From contig JAVBKW010000011.1 in assembly GCA_031553855.1 (NCBI GenBank), forward strand, positions 1 through 40,211: DNA of 40,211 nt, read 5' to 3'. The position numbers and the translations under genes are program-made. Each line of letters begins with the position of its first letter. Within the stretch, counting starts at the first letter, position 1. Origin of the DNA: RACS-047 sp031553855. GTDB taxonomy: Bacteria > Bacillota > Clostridia > Christensenellales > Pumilibacteraceae. The notes under the pieces were generated by a model, which saw only the letters and a list, made by a program, of their open reading frames with translations, was not told the DNA's origin and searched no databases. Below, one piece after another: positions 27,530 through 35,783 of this stretch.

Positions 27530-27541
27530 TATCTGAAAATC

Positions 27542-27578
27542 TCAAAGGCGCCCGAATTAAACGTTCAGGCGCCTTTGA
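27542..27578 (+). terminator. Hairpin at the end of the transporter operon
   Basis: TCAAAGGCGCC (27542-27552) and GGCGCCTTTGA (27568-27578) form a perfect 11-bp stem with a 15-nt loop, 12 bp after the stop codon. There is no strong T run, so termination may be partial. The next promoter begins 4 bp later. Confidence 0.65.
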
Positions 27579-27581
27579 ACA

Positions 27582-27610
27582 TTGACGTAAATCAATTAGC
27601 AAGTTATAAT
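27582..27610 (+). promoter_or_regulatory. Sigma-A promoter of the GH78-sulfatase pair
   Basis: TTGACG (27582-27587), exactly 17 bp, TATAAT (27605-27610). This is the closest match to consensus in the window. It lacks the TCCAT/TCGAT operator seen at the other promoters, so this pair may be regulated differently. Confidence 0.8.
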
Positions 27611-27652
27611 GTTATTGTCGCTATTATCTGAAAAAATAGAGGAATCGGGTTA

Positions 27653-29914
27653 ATGACTGATTTTGTTTGGGCGGAAAACTTCGCCGGAGAAAAAAATATT
27701 ACGCTTGGATTCAGGCTTAATACAAAGCTTACGGAAGATAATGCCGTATTATATTTGCGCGCCGCAAACGTTTACCGTATCATGGCAGACGGCAAAATGA
27801 TACATTACGGGCCGGCGAGAGCGGCTCACGGCTATGTTCGCGAGGACGTTATACCTTTAAAAAATTGCCGCGGAAAACATATTATAGCGGAAGTATCCGC
27901 ATATAACGTAAACAACTTTTACTATGCGGACGAGACGCCGTTTTTCTGTGCCGAGATAAGGGGAAAAAACGGGGAAATAATTGCTTCAACCGAAGACTTT
28001 AAGTGTTTTCTTCTGAATGACCGCGTTCAGAAAGTTCAGCGGTATTCCTATCAGCGCGCGTTTGTCGAGCATTATAAAATGTCGTCGGACAGAGAAGAGT
28101 TTTATGCGGGGCGTGACTGCGCTTTTCCCAAATGCCGTACTCAAAAGGTCAACGCGCCACATATCATCGGCCGCGCTGCGCCGTACCCTTCATTAGAAAA
28201 GGTTTTTTTAGGGGCCCCAATTGAAGCCGGTGAAGTTTTTTATGACCCGGACAAGCCCGTTTGGAAAGAGCGCAGTATCGACAATATCGGTTTCGATATC
28301 AAGGGCTTTTATAAAGATGAAATTGGCGAGCTTTTGAGCGATACTTTAAGCCGTTTGACTTATCAAAAAGCAAGCGTCGAGGGCGGCGCGATATTAAAAA
28401 AAGATTCTTATCTGCTGTTTAAAACAGACAGGACGCTTACCGGATTTTTGGAGCTGAACGTCACGTCTCAAACCCCGTCACAGCTTTATATCGTTTTTGA
28501 CGAGATAGCAAAAGAGGATTCCCAAGGTTCGTATGAAATCAATTTTTCGCGGAACAAAAGCTGCAATATTATAAAATACGAGCTTATAGCCGGGAAATAT
28601 AGCTTAATCGCCTTTGAGGCGTACAGTATGCGCTATGTTAAACTCATATGCACTTTTGGCGAAATTTCAATCGATAATATCGGGTTTATAAAGTATGAAA
28701 ATCCGGACGCATACAAGTTTGAGTTCAGTTGTCCGGATCCTGATTTTACCCGTGTAGTTGCGGCGGCTCAAAACACTTTTGCTCAAAATGCCGTCGATAT
28801 CCTTATGGATTGCCCTTCGCGCGAAAGGGCGGGATGGTTGTGCGATTCATATTTCAGTTCCCGCGCCGAAAGGCTGTTTACGGGCGAAAACCTTATTGAA
28901 GAAAGCTTTCTTCAGAACTACGCGCTCTCGCCGCAGTTGCAGGCTCTGCCAGAGAATATGATCCCCATGTGCTATCCCTCCGATACCTTAAAAGGGCAAT
29001 TTATTCCTAACTGGGCGATGTGGTATATAATCGAGCTTGAAGACTATTTGATACGCACGGGAAAGCGCGGGCTTATAATGGAGTCAAAACAAAAAGCGGA
29101 CGGAATAGTCAGATATTTCGAGCAGTTTGAAAACTCCGAGGGGTTGCTCGAGGATTTGAAAGGCTGGGTATTTGTTGAATGGAGTCAGGCGAATAAGTTT
29201 GTAAACGGAGTCAATTTTCCTTCAAATATGCTCTACAGTAAAATGCTTTCTTCCTATGCCGCGCTCTACTATGACGATAACGCCCGTATCAAAGCTCAAA
29301 AGATAAAAACTCAAATAATAAAAAAATCTTTCAACGGTGAATTTTTTGAAGACAATATGATCCGTTCAAGCTCAGCAGAACTCATTAAAACCGGAAATAT
29401 TACCGAAACATGCCAATACTACGCATTTTTTTGTGATGTAGCGGACAAAAAAGAATTCGGAAAATTGTACGATATAATGTTTTCTATGTTCGGAATGCAG
29501 CGTGAGGAATCAAAGGTTTATCCGAATGTTTTCAAGTCCAACGCATTTATAGGCAACTATCTGCGCCTTGAATATTTGCGCCGGACAGGCGAGGTAGCTA
29601 AAGCATTAGCTGAATGCAAAAACTTTTTTCTTTATATGGCGGACTCAACCGGCACACTTTGGGAGCATTCCGCAGTTGAGGGCAGCCTTAACCACGGTTT
29701 TGCATCGTACGCGGCAAACTTTATAATCGAGGCCGTCACGGGTATAAACAGAACAGGGCAAAACGCCGTATATCTGCGTGCTCCTGCGGTCATAATGGAT
29801 TGCGAGGCGCTTATACCGGCGGGCAACGGCAATTTTATACATGTATTATTCGACGGGAAAAAGAGGGAAATCATTTTGCCGGGAAATTTTCAAAAAGTTG
29901 AGGCGGATAACTAA
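27653..29914 (+). CDS. GH78 family alpha-L-rhamnosidase-like enzyme (753 aa)
   Basis: Second GH78 of the locus, only distantly similar to the one at 373. N-terminal beta-sandwich domains occupy roughly residues 1-370 (LRAANVYRIMADGKMIHYGPAR is the usual carbohydrate-binding strand region). The barrel carries ILMDCPSRERAGWLCDS with general acid Glu391, and DSTGTLWEHSAVEGSLNHGFASY with Glu671 as the likely second catalytic residue. A short C-terminal beta domain follows. The length is near normal for GH78. There is no signal peptide, so it is cytoplasmic. GAGGAA lies about 9 nt before the ATG, and the gene has its own promoter (27582-27610). It ends 2 nt before the sulfatase, suggesting coupled action on sulfated rhamnosides. 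Confidence 0.88.
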   Translation: MTDFVWAENFAGEKNITLGFRLNTKLTEDNAVLYLRAANVYRIMADGKMIHYGPARAAHGYVREDVIPLKNCRGKHIIAEVSAYNVNNFYYADETPFFCAEIRGKNGEIIASTEDFKCFLLNDRVQKVQRYSYQRAFVEHYKMSSDREEFYAGRDCAFPKCRTQKVNAPHIIGRAAPYPSLEKVFLGAPIEAGEVFYDPDKPVWKERSIDNIGFDIKGFYKDEIGELLSDTLSRLTYQKASVEGGAILKKDSYLLFKTDRTLTGFLELNVTSQTPSQLYIVFDEIAKEDSQGSYEINFSRNKSCNIIKYELIAGKYSLIAFEAYSMRYVKLICTFGEISIDNIGFIKYENPDAYKFEFSCPDPDFTRVVAAAQNTFAQNAVDILMDCPSRERAGWLCDSYFSSRAERLFTGENLIEESFLQNYALSPQLQALPENMIPMCYPSDTLKGQFIPNWAMWYIIELEDYLIRTGKRGLIMESKQKADGIVRYFEQFENSEGLLEDLKGWVFVEWSQANKFVNGVNFPSNMLYSKMLSSYAALYYDDNARIKAQKIKTQIIKKSFNGEFFEDNMIRSSSAELIKTGNITETCQYYAFFCDVADKKEFGKLYDIMFSMFGMQREESKVYPNVFKSNAFIGNYLRLEYLRRTGEVAKALAECKNFFLYMADSTGTLWEHSAVEGSLNHGFASYAANFIIEAVTGINRTGQNAVYLRAPAVIMDCEALIPAGNGNFIHVLFDGKKREIILPGNFQKVEADN

Positions 29915-29916
29915 AA

Positions 29917-31368
29917 ATGAAACAAAACATACTAATTTTAATGTGCGATCAGCTGCGATACGACGCGCTTTCAATCAACGGAAACAAGACTGTATCAACG
30001 CCCAATATGGATTCGATCGCAATAAACGGAGTAACTTTCGACAACGCTTATTCCTCTTGTCCGGTTTGCGTGCCTGCCCGCTACGGGATCATGAGCGGCT
30101 GTCTGCCCGATAAAACTAACGTTTATTCGAATTTTTTTCCGTCCAACACAAGCGTTGAGCAAAACTGCGGCGGATATTTGCCGCGCCTTATGAAAAATGC
30201 CGGTTACCGTACGTTCGGCATAGGGAAGTTCCACACTATCCCGATGAAGGAAGATTTAGGATTTGACGTTCATCTGCATTCAGAGGAGATATGGAGCAAT
30301 CCAAAGCAAAAGTTTGAGGACGATGATTACTGCAAATTTCTATATTCCCACAAAGAGTATGCCCACGTCGAACAACCGCACGGTGAGCGCAGCGATATGT
30401 ATTATGTTCCCCAGACGCGCGCCTTTCCGCAAAAAGTTTGCGTTGAAAATTGGCTGACTGAAAACGCGGTAAAAGAAATAGAAAAAAGCACGCAGCCGTT
30501 TTTGGGTTTTCTTTCATTTATCGCGCCGCATCCTCCGTTCGCGCCGCCGGTTCCCTACAACAGAATGTTTGATCCCGATAAGATGGACGCGCCTTCTTTA
30601 GGCGATAAAAAAATCGACTTTCTCGATGCTCAGATCCCGTTCATGAACCGAATAATATGGGCGGACAATATAAACACGTATCAGGCTAAGGCTCTCAAAG
30701 CGCGATATTATGCTCAAATAAAATATATCGACGATTGTATCGGCAGGATACTGGAATCACTCAAAAAATCAGGAAAAGCGGATAATACGCTCATTATCCT
30801 CACGTCAGATCACGGCGACCATTTGGGCGATCATAACGCGTGGCAAAAGGAATCGTTTTTTGAGCAATCTGCTAAGATCCCTTTTCTTTTGAGTTCTCCC
30901 GCTCTGAAAGAAAATTGCATAAGGAACAATATGCTTGTTTCTTTGACCGATTTACTCTCGACATGCGCGGGCAGTGATATGCGCGACGGGATCGATCTTG
31001 TTCAAAATCTCAATAATGGATCTGAGCGCGCACACCTGTTTTCTTTCTACGGCGAGCCCGGAACATCAAAGTTTAAAGCGATGGTCCGAAAAGATGAATA
31101 CAAGTATATTTTCTGTGCAAACGGTAATATTCATATGCTTTTTGACCTTAAAAACGATCCCGGCGAAACGGTTCTCGCAAACGGTTCAAGGCCGACAATT
31201 TTAAATGATATGAAGGCTTTGCTTATCGATAAATGTAAAAACAGCTCCGGGTTAAAACCGGCGCTGGGTGAAAACGGCTTTTTAAGTTTTGACTACAGTA
31301 TCCCCGAAAAGCCTTCAAGGATTTTACAGTTTGATACGGCAACGGGAGTAAAAAACTTTATTGTATAA
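29917..31368 (+). CDS. Cys-type sulfatase (S1 family)
   Basis: A 483-residue sulfatase. The N-terminal metal block is LILMCDQLRYD. The activation motif is CVPAR with Cys51 as the formylglycine precursor, and GKFH and ILTSDHGDHLGDH supply further metal and sulfate ligands. There is no signal peptide, so it is cytoplasmic. It begins 2 nt after the upstream GH78 stop without a strong ribosome binding site and is therefore probably translated by coupling. The pairing suggests that desulfation and rhamnose removal act on one intermediate. It converges on the minus-strand sulfatase operon, separated by the structured repeat. Substrate unknown. Confidence 0.9.
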   Translation: MKQNILILMCDQLRYDALSINGNKTVSTPNMDSIAINGVTFDNAYSSCPVCVPARYGIMSGCLPDKTNVYSNFFPSNTSVEQNCGGYLPRLMKNAGYRTFGIGKFHTIPMKEDLGFDVHLHSEEIWSNPKQKFEDDDYCKFLYSHKEYAHVEQPHGERSDMYYVPQTRAFPQKVCVENWLTENAVKEIEKSTQPFLGFLSFIAPHPPFAPPVPYNRMFDPDKMDAPSLGDKKIDFLDAQIPFMNRIIWADNINTYQAKALKARYYAQIKYIDDCIGRILESLKKSGKADNTLIILTSDHGDHLGDHNAWQKESFFEQSAKIPFLLSSPALKENCIRNNMLVSLTDLLSTCAGSDMRDGIDLVQNLNNGSERAHLFSFYGEPGTSKFKAMVRKDEYKYIFCANGNIHMLFDLKNDPGETVLANGSRPTILNDMKALLIDKCKNSSGLKPALGENGFLSFDYSIPEKPSRILQFDTATGVKNFIV

Positions 31369-31385
31369 TATTTATTTAATATATT

Positions 31386-31538
31386 TTTATCAAGAAGCAT
31401 TCCTAGAAATCAAAGCAAGCTTTCATTTCTAGGAATGCGCCCGCCGCAAAAGGTTTAAAACCCCGCCGTCTTTTAGGCGGAACAGCACGCCGTAGGCGTG
31501 GGGTGCAGAGCTTGCTCTGCGGTTTAATACCATTTATT
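31386..31538. repeat. Dispersed structured repeat, copy 2 (153 bp, complete)
   Basis: Same element as 10659-10785 with an extra 26 bp. It contains a 14-bp perfect hairpin (GCATTCCTAGAAAT 31397-31410, ATTTCTAGGAATGC 31425-31438) whose loop holds a further AAAGC/GCTTT pairing. A cloverleaf follows: outer AAACC/GGTTT (31458-31462, 31521-31525) around three hairpins at 31463-31480, 31486-31500 and 31505-31520. It fills the gap between two convergent sulfatase genes, and its last bases overlap the stop codon of the minus-strand gene (31534-31536). The long hairpin could act as a bidirectional terminator. Confidence 0.85.
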
Positions 31539-33009
31539 CTTCCTCAAAAGCCAGCGACGGGCCGTATTTTGCCAGCGTTACCATAATATAGTTGGTTATA
31601 CAGTTATCATTGCACTTATATGCGTTTTTCCAAAGCTCTTTGTAGAGTTTTTTAATTGTGTCCTTATATTCCGCTTCGTCGATCCTGTTCACAGTTTCGT
31701 TTTTGTCGATCCGCAAATCATAGAACTCGTCAAAGTCAAACCCGTTGAACACGAGTTTGTATTCCTTATTAAACACGCTTCTCTGCATTCCGTACAACTC
31801 ATTGCCGTTGGACTGAGTGAACAGATATTCTCTTAATTTTTCGGCTTTTTCTTCGATCAGCGGTTTGAGGCTCAATCCCGCGACAGGGTCATGATCAACA
31901 CCGGCATACTCCAGGATCGTAGGAAAAAGATCTGTAATGCTTACAAGCGCGCCGCATTCTTTTTTTGCCGCGCTAACCGCGCCGCCGCCTATAACGAGCG
32001 GAATATGATACGCTCCGTCAAAGCAGGGCAATCCCTTTGCAAACATCCCGTGTTCGCCGAGGTAATCGCCGTGATCCGATAAATAAAAAATAAGAGTGTC
32101 CTCATATTTGCCGGATTTTTTTAGCGCTTCCACAACTAAGCCGAACTTATCGTCGCAGTAAGTACAGAAAGCAAGGTAATGCCGGATCGCTTCTTTTGCC
32201 TCATTTTCACTAAGCTGAGCGAACCTTTCTCTTGTGCGACGGTAAAGATTAGGTTTGTCTTTCATTTCATCGTAAAAGCTTTCCGGTAAGTCTATTTTAT
32301 CCGGATCGTACATATCAAGGTATTTCCGCGGCACGATATACGGATCGTGCGGCGCGTTTATGCTTGTGTACAGAAAAAAGGGTTCGTCTTTTTGCGCGGC
32401 GGCGTCGATATAGCGCACAGCATTGTCAATTATCGAATCGTCGTTAAATATATTGTCCTTTGTTCCGTAGATCGCATAAGGCGGATACCCTTCGCGTAGA
32501 AGCTGTCCGCCCAGCCGGTTGTTTTCGTCGGCAGTGCCGTAAATATTCAATACGGGGTTGACCTTGCTTTTGTCCTCATATTGCAGCCAATGCCGCTTAT
32601 TTAATGTAAAGTCACCGGTAGGATCGGGTTTTATATCAGGAAATGAATAGTCAAAACCCCGCATTTTAGGCGTTGAAAGTGCGGAAACGTGCCATTTGCC
32701 CGAAAAATAATTAGTGTATCCGCTCCCGCTCAAGTATTGCGGGAACAGTTTTATGTGTTCAAACAAATCTGCGGAATGACGGTTGCCGCAATTCACATTA
32801 TTCCAAACTCCGTGATAGGACGGATATTGCCCTGAAAAGAACGAGGCGCGCGAGGGGCAGCAATGCGGCGCGGTGCAATATGCGTTTGTGAAAGAAATTC
32901 CGCGCTCAAACATTTTATCAAGGTTCGGCGTAATTGCGCGTTCAAACGGCGGTACTGTGTCAAACCGCTGATGATCCGTCATAAAAACTATTATATTAGG
33001 CCTTTTCAT
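31534..33009 (-). CDS. Cys-type sulfatase (S1 family)
   Basis: A 491-residue sulfatase. N-terminal metal block IIVFMTDHQRFD; activation motif CCPSR with Cys50 as formylglycine precursor; GKWH; and FYLSDHGDYLGEHGMF near the middle. There is no signal peptide, so it is cytoplasmic. Its ATG shares one base with the TAA stop of the gene before it (TAATG), a classical coupled arrangement, and its own ribosome binding site is weak. Last gene of the minus-strand operon starting at 35671. Its stop codon lies inside the end of the structured repeat. The substrate cannot be told from sequence. Confidence 0.9.
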   Translation of the reverse strand: MKRPNIIVFMTDHQRFDTVPPFERAITPNLDKMFERGISFTNAYCTAPHCCPSRASFFSGQYPSYHGVWNNVNCGNRHSADLFEHIKLFPQYLSGSGYTNYFSGKWHVSALSTPKMRGFDYSFPDIKPDPTGDFTLNKRHWLQYEDKSKVNPVLNIYGTADENNRLGGQLLREGYPPYAIYGTKDNIFNDDSIIDNAVRYIDAAAQKDEPFFLYTSINAPHDPYIVPRKYLDMYDPDKIDLPESFYDEMKDKPNLYRRTRERFAQLSENEAKEAIRHYLAFCTYCDDKFGLVVEALKKSGKYEDTLIFYLSDHGDYLGEHGMFAKGLPCFDGAYHIPLVIGGGAVSAAKKECGALVSITDLFPTILEYAGVDHDPVAGLSLKPLIEEKAEKLREYLFTQSNGNELYGMQRSVFNKEYKLVFNGFDFDEFYDLRIDKNETVNRIDEAEYKDTIKKLYKELWKNAYKCNDNCITNYIMVTLAKYGPSLAFEEE

Positions 33010-34544
33010 TATTTGCTTCTCACAAGCTCCGAAATTTCAAGTCCCGTGTCGTAATCAAGCTGACGCGGTTCGTACTCAAGATCTTCGCGCTGGCGCGTTT
33101 TTTTTGTGTACCCGAAGCATACGTTTTTTGACTTATGCCAAGCGCGCTCCTCCCAATAATATCCGCGGAACGGGTCGCGCGTGTTGTTCATATTATCGAT
33201 CAGACTGTCAAAAAGCCGTTGGCGCGTTTCAAAATAATCAGGGTTTTCGATCTTATTGTCCATTTCGTACGGATCGTTTTTGAGATCGTACAGCTCATCT
33301 GATGTCATCAGATTTATAACAAGTTTAAATTCGCCGTCAGTCACCGCGCGTATGGGCTGATAGCCCATAAAGCCGTCGTGATCGGTCTCATAGCGCGTGT
33401 ATTCCATAAAAATATTGCGCTTATGATTTGCGGCGGGGTTAAGAATGATATCCGAGATGTCTTCGCCTTCGATGCATCTGGACACAGGCGCATCAAAATA
33501 TTTTAAGACTGTCGGTACTACATCCACATGGCTGACGGGAATGCTGCATTTTGCGTGCGGCAGCGATCTGTTGTACCAGATGAAAGGTGTATTAGTGATT
33601 TCTTCGTACATCGCCGCGCCCTTATCGTTAAGACGGTGCGAATTAAGCAGGGTCCCGTGGTCGGAAGTATAAAGGATAGTAGCGTCGGGGCAAAGCTTGT
33701 ACGCGCACTCAAGAACGCGTCCGATTTCGTGGTCGATATAGCTGTTGTTTGCAAAAACCTGCGGAAACTTCAGCTCTAGAGTGTCCGGATCTTTGTTGCC
33801 GTTCACTCTCGCCCACACCTTGTGATGCTCGGGTTTATTCTCCAAGTTGTCCCAAATGTTAGGAGTTTTCGGAAAGCGATAGTCCTTGAACTTATTTAAA
33901 AAACGCTCCGGCGTAACGTAAGGGTGGTGAGGCTCATCGTATGAAACCGTAAGGAAAAAATCCCCGCCCTTATATTCATTCAAAAAATCGACGGCTCTGT
34001 TTGAGCATCTGTTGCCGTAGGTAAAGCTGTCGTCTATCCCTGAGTTTTCAGTCGGCGGAACCTTACGGCTGAATAAGCGTTCTTCTTGTGTCAGTTCTTC
34101 AAGGTAATTGCGCATATCGTACCAGTATTTTTCCAAATATCCCTCGTCCGCGCGGCCCAAACCGAAGTAGTCGCCTCCGTCAAGATGATATTTCCCGATA
34201 TATCCGCACGGTATTCCCTTGTCCGAAAGCCTTTTTCCTATACTGCGTACATTTTTTGCGTATGCTACCGAATTTGCAATGCAGCCGTTTGTGTGAGGAT
34301 AAAGGCCTGAAAACAGAGCCGACCGCGATGGGCCGCATACCGGCTGAACGCAGTAACCTTTCTCGAACATGATACCGTTTTTACACAGCTTATCCAAATT
34401 AGGCGTTAGTGAGCCGTTATCCTTATACGCGTCTATCATATCTTTGCGCTGTGTGTCAGTCATTATTATGATAAATTGTTTTTTATCCGGACGTACGCCT
34501 TCCGGCAGCTTTTCGTGGTTTTCTTTTTTTGTTTTCATCTTCAT
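33009..34544 (-). CDS. Cys-type sulfatase (S1 family)
   Basis: About 511 residues. A basic, hydrophilic N-terminal extension of ~22 residues precedes the metal block FIIIMTDTQRKD. The activation motif is CGPSR with Cys70 as formylglycine precursor, and YIGKYHLD and LYTSDHGTLLNSH follow. The glycine after the Cys differs from the other three sulfatases. The frame is open to a TTG at 34553, but the ATG at 34544 has AAGGA 9 nt upstream and is preferred. There is no signal peptide. The start lies 5 nt after the GH99-like gene's stop, and the stop overlaps the next sulfatase's start, so the three genes form one coupled operon. Confidence 0.9.
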   Translation of the reverse strand: MKMKTKKENHEKLPEGVRPDKKQFIIIMTDTQRKDMIDAYKDNGSLTPNLDKLCKNGIMFEKGYCVQPVCGPSRSALFSGLYPHTNGCIANSVAYAKNVRSIGKRLSDKGIPCGYIGKYHLDGGDYFGLGRADEGYLEKYWYDMRNYLEELTQEERLFSRKVPPTENSGIDDSFTYGNRCSNRAVDFLNEYKGGDFFLTVSYDEPHHPYVTPERFLNKFKDYRFPKTPNIWDNLENKPEHHKVWARVNGNKDPDTLELKFPQVFANNSYIDHEIGRVLECAYKLCPDATILYTSDHGTLLNSHRLNDKGAAMYEEITNTPFIWYNRSLPHAKCSIPVSHVDVVPTVLKYFDAPVSRCIEGEDISDIILNPAANHKRNIFMEYTRYETDHDGFMGYQPIRAVTDGEFKLVINLMTSDELYDLKNDPYEMDNKIENPDYFETRQRLFDSLIDNMNNTRDPFRGYYWEERAWHKSKNVCFGYTKKTRQREDLEYEPRQLDYDTGLEISELVRSK

Positions 34545-34549
34545 ATTCC

Positions 34550-35671
34550 TCAATCCTTATCTAAAAATACTTTTTTCGCCGCCTTCAAATAGCCGTAACC
34601 GTAAAGCTTATCGGGAAGCAAATAGCTTGACTCTGTCCATTCGTTCCAACTGTTCACAGTGATCAGCGGCAGACTTGTTTTTCTGTCGTCTATAAATTTT
34701 CGCGCGAACGCAAATGCCTTTTCAACCTCTTGCGGAGTATTTTCCGTAAACTCAACGCCGCGGCGGTTTTCAAAGCGGGGAGAAGAATCCCAGCCTACGC
34801 TCACATGCGGGCAATACGGAGTTTTATAGCATTTTGCAATTTGTTCCATATATTTAAAAGCCTCTTTTACAACTTCGCCGTAAACCTTGCCGGCAGGAGA
34901 GATATAATGGATGTACTGGTAGTGGGTCGCGCTGTCGAAGCTTAGCTTTTCAAAATCATCTTTTGAAATATCATTATTATCGCCAGCGACTCCGGAGGCT
35001 GAAAACAGCATTGCCTTTTTCAGGATTGCTTGCAAATGCAGTCCTTTCAGTCCTCTTAAAACGGCCTCTTTTCTAAGCCAATCCAACGCCTTAATAGTTT
35101 CGTCAATGCCGCCGAGCCCGTTAATAAGGTTAGCAAGGTCATAGATGCAGAAAACCGGACATCCGTCAATCTTATAATAGGAAGGCTGCTTAAGATACTC
35201 TTCTATCAAGCGGACGGCAATTTTTTTAAAGCCGTTAAAGTCGGTGCAGCCTTTCCAGATCAGATCTTTTTTTCCGCACATTTTATCGGAAAGCCGCTTA
35301 TCCCATGTAAAGTTTACGTCATGGTTTGCCCACATAAGATAAAAATTCACTTTACTATTGTTTTTCGCTTTCAAATAACCATTATTGAGGCAGCTCTCCA
35401 AAAAAGGCATACCGTCGTAGCAGTACCAGTCATAAATAAAAACATTTATTCCGTGCTGTGCGGCAAGCTCGATCTGCTGCTCCATGACTGCGGGGTCGGA
35501 CTCGTCCTGATACCCCAGTAGCGGCACGCGCGGTTGGCGGTGCCCCTCGTAATATGGCCTCGCGCTTTTCACAGTCTGCCATTCGCCGTTTCCCTCCGGC
35601 CAGAATATCGACGCTCTCGCGTCGTAAGCATAAGCCGGCCAGATATATGCGGCAACATCGTATTTTTTCAT
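34550..35671 (-). CDS. Cytoplasmic GH99-like (WbsX-type) enzyme
   Basis: A 373-residue single-domain relative of the catalytic part of the secreted protein at 23906. Shared features are an early VAAYIWPAY strand, PLLGYQDESDP, FIYDWYCYDG, and near the end VNSWNEWTESSYLLPD with the conserved Glu residues. The family is often annotated as glycosyltransferase WbsX, but the GH99-like fold suggests a glycosidase. There is no signal peptide. The frame is open to an ATG at 35683, but that ATG lacks a ribosome binding site. The ATG at 35671 has GGAGG 5 nt upstream. First gene of the operon that also encodes two sulfatases. It probably acts on imported oligosaccharides. Confidence 0.82.
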   Translation of the reverse strand: MKKYDVAAYIWPAYAYDARASIFWPEGNGEWQTVKSARPYYEGHRQPRVPLLGYQDESDPAVMEQQIELAAQHGINVFIYDWYCYDGMPFLESCLNNGYLKAKNNSKVNFYLMWANHDVNFTWDKRLSDKMCGKKDLIWKGCTDFNGFKKIAVRLIEEYLKQPSYYKIDGCPVFCIYDLANLINGLGGIDETIKALDWLRKEAVLRGLKGLHLQAILKKAMLFSASGVAGDNNDISKDDFEKLSFDSATHYQYIHYISPAGKVYGEVVKEAFKYMEQIAKCYKTPYCPHVSVGWDSSPRFENRRGVEFTENTPQEVEKAFAFARKFIDDRKTSLPLITVNSWNEWTESSYLLPDKLYGYGYLKAAKKVFLDKD

Positions 35672-35676
35672 TAAGT

Positions 35677-35681
35677 CCTCC
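35677..35681 (-). promoter_or_regulatory. Ribosome binding site deciding the GH99-like start
   Basis: GGAGG on the minus strand, 5 nt before the ATG at 35671. It lies inside the codons that would follow the alternative ATG at 35683, which has no site of its own. Confidence 0.6.
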
Positions 35682-35771
35682 ATAAATTGCGTTTGACTTT
35701 GTACAAGTTTGCGGTAGTCGAACCTTTGCGTAAATCGTATAAAACTGCTTTATTAAAAACTTATTATGGTT

Positions 35772-35777
35772 TATAAT
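35772..35777 (+). promoter_or_regulatory. -10 box of a possibly leaderless anSME transcript
   Basis: TATAAT ends 6 nt before the anSME ATG at 35784, so transcription would begin at or near the start codon itself. A matching -35 is poor (TTTATT at 35749-35754). No Shine-Dalgarno-like sequence is visible before the ATG. Confidence 0.45.
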
Positions 35778-35783
35778 ATATGA

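Noticed and set aside
35679..35750. Possible fourth AraC-type operator between the GH99-like gene and the anSME (TCCATA at 35679 plus strand; CGATTTACG on the minus strand)
   Set aside because: The half-sites are on different strands or have the wrong spacing, no -10 box follows the CGATTTACG at 16-17 bp, and the TCCATA is part of the gene's start region.
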